From: Caenorhabditis remanei
Lineage: Eukaryota; Nematoda; Chromadorea; Rhabditida; Rhabditidae
Reading direction: 5' to 3'
Length of the DNA: 64,000 nucleotides
NCBI RefSeq assembly: GCF_010183535.1
Contig: NC_071330.1
Span: 10,087,717-10,151,716 of the forward strand
The position numbers were made by a program, and so were the translations under genes. The notes beneath the pieces were generated by a model, which was given only the letters and a program-made list of their open reading frames with translations, had not been told where the DNA came from and did not search any database. Shown here in pieces: positions 12,701 to 22,800 of this stretch (the stretch's first letter is position 1; every line of letters starts with the position of its first letter).

Positions 12701-15700
12701 AAAACAAGAAAATAAAAATGGGAGGCTATTGAGGAACTAAGCTTCGCTTAATTTTCGATTCCGGAATATCTAGACGTTCTTAATTATCTTCCTCAGAGGA
12801 CTGTGATCAAGCTTAGAACAATTAACAAGACGTCTGAAATTTGCATACTCACTCGTTTTGGTTTCCTCTAAAGGCGAATATGGAAATGGGATTCGCAGAA
12901 AGAATGAGCGCCAGAATGCATTTGGCAGATTAGTCGATTAGGGTTTGCCGAAAACACAAAGACGAACCATTGCAAGGTTTTAGACGTTTTGGCGTCCTAC
13001 CAGTCTAATCCAATCGACTGAGTGCATTAGTCAGACGAGAGGTTCTGTTCAATAGTATCATTTTGCTATTGATGAAATACTCGGCTGATCTCATTCAAAA
13101 ATGCGTCATTTAATTTCCGTTCGTAGCCTTCTCATCATCTTTTCTCGGTCGGAGTGCAACGAAAAAAATCGTTTTGGCGGCGATGGAGACTGAGTCGTTT
13201 CTAATAGTTTCTCGTACGCCAATTCAAATATATTTTTCGGGTCTCGACAAGTCATTTTTCGGGAGTTGATCCGAGAAGACATAACAATGACGGCTTCTGG
13301 TACTGGTAAGGGTTGGAGCAGCTTCTCGGTTCAGAAATTTAATGACTCGTGAACAAGAGCTGTGAAGTAAAAGGCGCCGCCGCAGGGCAACCTCTGGGAA
13401 CATGGGTGCCAAAAGCCTATTTGAGGAAACAATCTTGTAGTTACCCTGACACGTTCTTTACTTTTCCGGGTCCCTGTGATCTATCATAAGACCTGTTTGG
13501 AGAAGTTGGGCTATGGTTTCCGATTGAAAATAACCGTGAGAAGAGCGTGGAAACTAAAAACATTCTGAAGTGTCTGTTTAAAAATGTAAAAATCATATGT
13601 CTGGAGCAAATACCTTACATAAATGCGGTATCGTATTTTCATGAGAATTCCAAAACGCTTGCTGACGTTTTCTAAAAATGTGTTTCTTTTTTCCGTCTCT
13701 CCCTTTTCTAAAATAGTTTATTCCACTTTACTCATCATCCTGGTGCTTGAATCACTCAGTGCGAAGCATTTTTCTCTCCTCCGGGCCACATACACTTGCA
13801 CAATCTGTCCTTCTCTTCACCCGCCGCCCGGGTGGACCCATCCCTTTCTTATTCTTCTTCTTCTTCACTTCTCGTTGAGCTTCTTCTTCGTCGTCTACTA
13901 CTTCTTCTTTTGCCTAGTTTTTTCTTCTTCTACGATGGACCTGGTGCTTATGAAGTACACACATCACAAGACGGTCTTGCTTTACTTTTTTGTCTGAAGA
14001 AGTCCTTTTTTCCGAAGAGCACAAAGCGTTTCTAATGCGGAAGTGTGAGTTGCTCGGCTGGAAAAAAGCGGGTCCGATTACCATTTCTTTGCGAACATAT
14101 CAAAAACCAATACTTTCGTTCGGCTCATTTCCTTCTTCCAAAATGTTCAAACTTCAAAAAATGTTATGATTTCTTTCAAGATGGTTTTTTCTTCATTCTC
14201 TTTGTTTCTTAGCTCTGAAATTTTTTCATTTTGTCTTAATTTAGTTACATGTTTTTAGTTCTTCTGCTTCTCTAGAAAACTTTTCGAGTTATTCTGCAAA
14301 CAAAGAACATTCTATATCTGAGGCACCTACCATTTGAAGCTCGGCGCTTTTCGCAAAACTCCTTTTCAATTTGAATAATTATGCATTTTTTCAGCTCACT
14401 CGACTCGGACGCGCCTCGGATTAAAAGAAGATGTGCTGCTTTGTCCCGAACCATACTGGTCTTTTCGTCTCTCGATTTTTTTCTGCAACCCCCCCCCCCC
14501 CCCTCCAAATAGAGGCGGAGTCATCATCATCAGCTCTCAGAGCCACGCCCCTTTTCTTCTGTTCACTTTTCTGGTCCTTCTCTCTTTCAAATTCTTCCCT
14601 TTTCTTACGCCCTCAATTTTTCTTGTGAAATATATTCAAACATTTTTTTGCTTTCCCATCTCTTTATCAAACTATTGTCGGTGTTAGCTGTGTAATTTTT
14701 TGTGTTATTATTTATTGTAAGCTACATGTAAGTGTGTATGTGGTTAAAGTATGGTTCAAAAAAGAATAGAAAAAATGTTTCTGATGAATCAGAAAAGAGA
14801 TCCGCCGGAAATTAGAGCCAGAACTTCTGCTCTTTGAGCAAATGAGTTGAAAACAAGAGAAATAGATGAGAAGATATATAGACACAGATGTTTATTGCGA
14901 TGGTGGGGAATCTCCTGAATTCAGATTGTTCCAAAAAGTTTCAGCTTGTCAATTCAGGCGTGAACTTTTGATCTGCTTCGTAGTTTTTTTTCCCTTCTCT
15001 TTAGAGTCTGATTTCATTCAGTTAATCTAGAGATTGGAAATCCTCAAAGAAGATCCATTCAGTGACCCGAAACAATTAAAGTTGGCCATCTGACTTACCC
15101 ACCGATCGTTGACAGCCTCGACTAAATGAAATCCAGATGCTTTTTTCCCCTTTCACTTGATCTTTTACTCAGCTCCTCCCCCTTCTTCTTCCAATCAGAC
15201 ATTTCCATTCATTTTCTTTCTTCCCTTTCGTATCTTCCCTCTCTCTAGATGAGAACTGATTTCTTCTCTTTTATCACTTTTTTATTGATTTATAATGAGT
15301 GGCGACGACACCCTTCATCCCCTTCTTTCAATATTTTTCGGAACAAGAGAAGCGTAAAGTTTCCACAGCTCCGTGAGATGCATTCTGTATCGAATATCAT
15401 TTTTCGCGGCCTATCATCATTCCAACGGCAGAAATCTGATACAGGTGTCGTGTCGCATCAAGCAAAAGGAAAAATGAGAAATCGAATTCGAAATTGGAAA
15501 CGTATTGAAAAAAAGAGTTCTGGAGCTAAAGGGGGAAGTTGTTTCTCCTGGAATACATGAAACATCAGGTGGTCTCACTTTCATAACTTCTGACATGATG
15601 TATGAGAAGAAATGTCTCGTGGAATCATCTTTTTTGTCGATAAATTACTTTGTTCTGAACATTCTAATTTGAAAAAAGTTCTGATTTTGAAATGTGTAGA

Positions 15701-16862
15701 ATGTGTCAATGACAGAAAGATGGGGATTCAAAATGTTTTAGTTCCTTATTCGTTTTATGTGACATCAAATTCATTGGTCATTGAGAAAGCTCAGAATTGT
15801 TCTGAATATTCTGAAACATCTAGAACCCCTTTTTGGTGTTTTGTTTGAATTTGTCATGAAATTCTGAATTCAAAAAACTAGTGAACCATTAGTTGAGTCA
15901 AAGGCTTGTCGTAAGTTCATTGCGCTTTGCAAAAGCAAGGAAAATGCTGACAACTTTATGAATTCTACAGTGGGAAAATTAGGCTGGATTCGACCTGGAA
16001 GTGGTAGAATACGTAGATTTCTTCAATTTGATTCAGAAAACGAGAAAAGATTCCATGTTGGGACAGAGTATTGTGTTGATTCATCGTTGGGATCTAACAG
16101 GATTGAAACAGTAAGTGATCTCACCAGCGAAAAGAAAATCTCAGCGACGTTGAGATATATCATGCATCCAAAAAAGATTTTTGATGCTTCCAGAAAACCA
16201 AAATCATCAAGAGAAACCAGATTTGTTTGAGTCAATTTCATTCTCTGATATTTACTTTCATCACATGTCAGTGACATCCCTACTCCGCTCTTTGTACTTT
16301 TTCCATCTGCTTCTTGTACTCTTTTCAATTCATTATCTTCCAATCACTGATCCTAATCTTGCTCTCTTTTCAATCGCATGCTCCCCTCTCTCTCTTTTCG
16401 AATGACGTGGTTGATCTTTTCCCGTCCTTTCAGAGTGTTTATATATCTTGACCATCTCTTTCTCTTTTCTTTATCTTTTCCTTCCAGAGGGTCGTCTCAG
16501 GTTGTATCGACTCATCCTTCTCTCCTTCTTTCCTCAACTTCTGGCTCAGTCCGAACAGTTGGGGCACGTCTGCTCCCTCCGTCCCCAACGTATCATCTCA
16601 TTTCGGGTGGCGATCAACTTCTGCCGGAGGCACACCGTGTTCTCCCGTGTTGGCTCAACTTGTGCGTGTTTTACATCTATTTCTTCTTCATTTCTTGCTC
16701 CCGGGGCCTCCCTACTCATCTAGTTGTCACCACCGGATCTCTCTCTCTCACTTCCTTGCTTCTATCGATAGGAGACAGCCCTCCCATTGCCTCCTATCAA
16801 CTGGATTATGATCTTCTGCAGTAGTTGACGAGGACAAATCGAGACAACCAACTCCTTTTTCG
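9702..16862. other. Long noncoding block, pyrimidine-rich on + strand
   Basis: About 7.2 kb between SLY1 and unc-49 without a supported gene. The + strand is strongly T/C-rich (CTTCTT, TTTCTC runs), the opposite bias from 1-6 kb. Features seen: a C15 tract at 14489-14503, a GC-richer open stretch near 11185-11552, and close to unc-49 a probable acceptor TTCTGCAG just before 16822, which could be the 5' exon boundary or trans-splice site of unc-49. Another acceptor-like TTCCTTCCAG near 16478-16487 may start a 5' UTR exon. An 8-bp inverted repeat (GATAGGAG/CTCCTATC) lies near 16768-16800. Probably the regulatory region of unc-49. Confidence 0.55.
14489..14503. repeat. C15 homopolymer (G15 on minus strand)
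   Basis: Fifteen consecutive C, then TCC. On the minus strand this is a G tract able to form a quadruplex. It lies in noncoding DNA upstream of unc-49. Confidence 0.9.
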
Positions 16863-19800
16863 ATGGCCCGACCGTTCATATTTGTTATCCTTCTTTCTGC
16901 ACAACTTTGTCTACACGTCGTCTTGTGTCAGGATGAGTAAGTATTCTTTTTTCAATTTGCAGAATTCAAGCTCTGACATTATGTCTAGGAGTCCCAAATT
17001 CTCTTTGATTTTTGTAGAATACCTAAAACAAATTTTGATCTGAATTTTTGTAGCTGACATTTTTATCTATCCATAAGTCAACTCGGTAATAGAATTTCAC
17101 CTTCAGAATGACATTGTAGTGAATCAAACGATTACCATCTAGAGATGATCTGAACATCAAATACGCTCTAGGTTTATTCTAAATACCCTGCAAATTAGTA
17201 ATCATGTTACGATCTGTGATTCCGTGACACACTCACAAAGGGCGTATGTTCACTCGGAGATATTTGAGATGGACTCTATTCAAAACTCAATTCTGAATGT
17301 GAACAGAGCAGAGAAAATAGGAAAATAATTTCAGTTTGAAGCCATTATCTTTAAGTTTTCATTTCAAAGTCTTTCTCATAAATTTATGCTTTCAAAAGTT
17401 TTTAGACATGTGAAATAAATTTACATGGAGTTTTCAAAAAAGGACCAGAAGAGTAATGCTTCCAAAATAGCACTAGAAAATTTTATTACATTTTTCAAAC
17501 TTCAAATGATATACTTTTTCCAAAAAACCACTTCTAAAGCTTATAAAACTTGTTTCTAAAATTGAGTTTTCTCCCAAAAGTTCTTCTTCTTCAGACATAT
17601 TTGTAAAATAGAAAATAAAAAAAGAACATGTATCTCTTTTTCTCAAAAAGAATCCATTACATCCACCACCAACGCGTCATCAAATCCAATTTCCGCCAAC
17701 TGACATTGCACAGAAATTGTCAATTTCACGTTCGTTTCTCCGTTTTTGTAACACCTTTTCTGCCATTTCCCTGACACAAAAAAATGATGGCGGTGGTAGT
17801 CGAAATTCAATTTGAACAAATAAGAAGAAGAAGAAAACTGGGAGAGCTCTCGATTCGGTTGAATGCAAAAAAGAAAGAAAAGAGAAGAAGTTTGCACTAT
17901 TTCTCTCTCAATTCATTTCATTTTGCAGGGACTCACACATCAATACTTCACTTCTTTCAACAGTTCTTGATAGATTAACGAATCGAACAACTTATGACAA
18001 GAGGTTACGACCCAGGTGAATAGAAAAATGAGATGGATGTAGTTACAAAAAGAAATATTTAGGTACGGAGAGAAACCGGTTGATGTAGGAATCACGATAC
18101 ACGTCTCTTCAATTTCAGCAGTTTCAGAAGTAGACATGGTAAGGCGAAGTCTGAGATAGAAGAAGTTGATTAAACAAGATGAATGATGTTGGCAAGACTT
18201 TAAAAAAACTTGAAAGGATTATTATGACTTAAAGAACAAAGAAGCAGACTTGATGTACACTTTGAAGCCAGATATAATAGTTCAGATATTACTTTTTGTA
18301 GGTATACAGAGCTGCGCAAAACTCTAAAGAAAGCTACAACAGTTTAAACATAAAAAATTAAATTTTCAGTGGAAAACCTTTTCTGAGCTAGCTCTTGTTG
18401 AATCAATTAGATCCCGATTTTAAGTATTAATGTGAAGTTTTGATGGCCCCACAACGAAAAATTTTATATGTCTCCGGAAAACTCGCATAAAAAATGTCAG
18501 TGTTTTACAATTTGTTTTAAATTTGATTTGACTATCTGAATCTCTGTTGTCTTTTTCTCTATTGTTGTAGAACCAAGCATGAGGAAATTGTACACTACAC
18601 AAATTTCAGAAAAAAAACACAAACAACCCCATTTAGTGGTGTTTAAAATTAAAAACTTCCTGACTGTCGTGATAGACTAAAGTATAGAATGGCAGACTGA
18701 ATATCCGGAATGGGGGATCCTCTTGACTCATCTGCAAGTACTTATTTTCTCAATCATAAATCTCTTTTTTCAGGATTTCACACTAGACTTCTACATGCGT
18801 CAAACGTGGCAAGATCCTCGTCTAGCATTCGGAAGTCTTGACTTGGGCCTCTCGAAAGAAATCGATTCGCTTACTGTAGGCGTGGATTATCTTGATAAAC
18901 TTTGGAAACCAGATACATTCTTTCCAAACGAGAAAAAATCATTCTTTCACTTGGCAACAACTCACAATTCTTTTCTTAGAATTGACAGTGATGGAACGGT
19001 TTATACTAGTCAAAGGTAAGAAAAAGAGAGAAAAAAGAAATAAATTTTAGAATAATCTCTTAGTGGCTCACAATCAGATAGCGTACTCCCTTTCTCTCTA
19101 TCATTTCTCTAATACCACCCATTCAAGGAGCAGTACGAAAAAAAGAGAAACGGACCGGCCAGGATTAGATGATGTTTCATTTTTACGGCCTTTTTACGAG
19201 CAAATGTGTAGAAGAAAGAGAAATGGTCAAAGGGATTATAATGGTTTATGAATGATTTCATGAAAGTTGCGATGTGTTCTGGTTTGAAGAGAAATAAGAA
19301 GGGAATGTATTGAAAAGGAATGTTGGGAATTGGGAGATTTGACATAAAGAAACAAATCCTAAATTCAAAGAATTGATCAAATGACTTCAATATTTGATTT
19401 CATGTTAACACTGATGAGTTTTAGTGAAGTTTATTTAAGGACAGATTCGGTGTCAGAAAATAACACATAGCAATAACTTTTACGTTTTAGATAAGATTTT
19501 GGGAGTTTTGTTCTCAAGCGTTTTGTCTTTTCAGTGAAAAGAACTACAAAAAATGAATTGCGATTCAAATGCATCATTTCACCAACCAATTCCCGATATT
19601 TTCAGATTAACAGTAACAGCAACATGTCCAATGGATCTGAAGCTTTTTCCAATGGATTCACAACATTGTAAACTGGAAATTGAGAGCTGTAAGTCATGTC
19701 CAAGGGACATTTTTTATCTCGAGTGTGTTTTTCAACCTAGTCGTGGGGTAGGCGTGCCGTTTGTAGCCAGAGAATCATTAAAAAAGGGTCGATTGCACAT

Positions 19801-22800
19801 CTTCTTATCATCTCTCCTCTTCATCCTCTCCAAATATTTTTTCTCTGAAAATGTTTCAATTGAATAAAGAAAAGAAACATCATCATCATCTGATTTATTC
19901 TCAATCCATTCCCATGTCTCTATTGTTTGTTTTTTCCTCTTATTGTCCCTTCCCTTCAATTGTAATTTTATTCTCTAGAAGAATCCACTCATTTTGATTT
20001 GAATATCGGAATCAGTTATAATACAGGTGAGTTTAATTTCTGTATTGCACGTTCGGAATTCACATAATCATTCTAATTTCGTTGCTTGCATATTTTTCGG
20101 TTCATGCTAATACTATCCAATTTGTTTTTTTTTGCGAAATTATCAGTGGAGCATACTTGCATCCTTTCAAAAACTACAGTAACCATATGGAATCTTGTTG
20201 TAATCCTAATTCGTTTCGTGTCTTTATCGTTAACCCATCGCAAGGAAAGGCAGTTTTTTGTTACTCATATTTTGAAATAATGGACACAAGAGTTTCCATT
20301 AATTAACCACCCGAAGCGCATGTTCATATTTTTAAAACCAAAAAATGAGTGCGCTTGCCGATACTCTAACCGACTTATGTGGTGGGTGACGCGTCGCTTT
20401 GCGTGCTTTCAGACGGCTACAGTATCCTGGACATTGTATACGTATCGCATGAGAAGAAGTCCGTGTCCACAGAGTCCTATGAACTACCACAATTCGTTCT
20501 TCAATCCATCAAAGTGGTCAATCAAACACAGAAACTCAGTTCTGGTAAGAGAGATTCCAGATGAGAAGAGTTCCGATCTGATTCCAACTTTTCCAGGAGA
20601 ATATTCTCGCCTCTGCTGGTTTTTCTTGTTCAAACGAAACATCGGATTCTACATTATTCAAATCTATCTCCCATCCGTTCTGATTGTTGTCATTTCCTGG
20701 GTCTCTTTTTGGTTGAGTCGTGATGCCACTCCAGCTCGTGTTGCTCTCGGAGTAACCACTGTGCTCACAATGACAACTCTGATGACAATGACAAATGTTC
20801 GTTCCTGTTAAGTTGTTCAACTTCTAATCTCAATAAATTCAGAGTTCCATGCCGAAAGTGTCGTATGTGAAGAGTATAGATATATTTCTAGGTGAGTCAG
20901 TTGATTTCATTGGGAGAAGAAAAATAGAAAGGAGGTCAAGATTTCTGATCCTCCCAAATCAATTATCATGTCTTCTTCTCACCTTTTCTTTATTGCGTGG
21001 GGGTCCCTCTCTCTTTATTCCATTGGTATATGTAGAGAGTCCAATGCGACAAATTGTTGCAATTCGTGTCGACACATCCATCTCTATCTGTTTTATCACC
21101 CATCCCTCCTAACACTTGTTTCACACAAGCCTGGGGTCTCTATCATCTCCTTTAGCTACTTTCCCCAGAGATATCTTTTGTTTTTTGGAGTCGCAGAGTG
21201 TTGTCATCAATCTATTGACTGGCAAATTGCCGGCAAATATTACGTCAAATTGGAAGAGAAAAAAGATAGTAAAGTGGAAGAGAAAGGGACACGGAAAACG
21301 CAGATTTCTGTGTGTGTCGATGACATGTGCTCGGATTTGTTGCCAACTAAAAACGCACATGTCACCACACACTGACGACATACCAATAAAACCTAACGAT
21401 TGAACTGAACTGAAGAGGGACTGAAATCTGGAAACAGTAGTGTGAAATTTCAAGTCATAAATCTACAGTAGTCGCGATAAAAGTGGGCGGGGCTTATAGG
21501 GAAAGTCTACTGTGGAAATCAAGGCATTTTACGATCACAGTAAATATTGTAGATGATCATGCTTCAATTTAATCAACTTCTTATTTCAGGTGTGTGTTTC
21601 ATGATGGTGTTCTGTTCCCTTCTAGAGTATGCTGCGGTTGGATATATAAGCAAAAGAATGAAGCTTGTTCGAGCTAGAAAAGAATCCAGGTATCTCTGAT
21701 TATTCCGTTGGTTTCCCCTCTACTGTGCACCCTAATAATTTCAGAATGCTAACTCCACTTCCACATCTCGAACCACCTCCAAAACGGACAGTTTCAGTTC
21801 CATCTTACTTCAACAACACCACGTATCGTCCATTTTATTCTTCCACAGACCGAACTTCTAATTTATATATTCCGGAGTCACAACGTACAATTATATTTGC
21901 AGTATGTGGACTAACAGTGTCTCTCTCTATGCATGTTTCTATTTACAGAATGAAGATGCAGTGCCTAACGAATTGACTCCGATGCTTGGACGGAGTAACT
22001 CACAAGCATCTGTATTTCTGTATCAGAGTGAGATATTTATGAATGAATTGATTGAAGACCAATCCGGTCAATTTCAGCTGCAATTATACCAGATGATGAC
22101 TTCGGAAGATTCTGGAGATGGCTCCGCCCATCGAATATCGACAAGTACTCACGATCTTTGTTTCCTTCTGTAACCGAGCACTCCTCTTTTCACACATTGT
22201 ACCGTCCGTCTCTTTTCAGATTTTCGTTCTTTTCAATGTTGGCTATTGGGCTTATTTCATACGTCTCAGTCAGATCGAAGAGCAACAACGGAACAGTCAA
22301 ATTCTTTAAATCTTCTTCCTTTTGATCCCTTGTTCAAAGTTTCAAAACGTTTCAAAGTTCTCTCGTTTCATTGTAAACCACCACACACCTTTTCTTTGCA
22401 TATCTGAATTTCTCGATGGCCGGCCTAACCCACTTAGAACAATTTATATATTAAAAAGAGAAAAAAAGAGAAAGAGTTCTTAGAAAGAACGGATTTCCAG
22501 ATGGGTATCAAACAAAAGATATCGACTACTATTGGGGAAAGAAACGAACGGATTTGGAGACAACTGCTGTCAAATTCGATACATTTCAATTGCCACAATT
22601 CCAGCCAACTCTTTATTTTGTGAACACGACAAAGGCTGAAACTTCATCAGGTGAGATTTTGATCTGTTATGAAGACTCAACATGTTCAAAATCTCAATTT
22701 CAGGAAAATACGTTCGTCTTGCTCTGGAAGTAATTTTGGTTCGAAACATGGGATTCTATACAATGAATATCGTGATACCATCTATTCTAATCGTCACAAT

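Noticed and set aside
13623..14035. Two overlapping hydrophobic open frames of 79-124 codons
   Set aside because: Driven by TTC/CTT runs (Phe, Leu, Ser); low complexity with no splice or family support.
16378..16824. 148-codon and 91-codon frames just upstream of unc-49
   Set aside because: Likely 5' UTR or promoter sequence of unc-49; composition is pyrimidine-rich and neither frame joins to the receptor.
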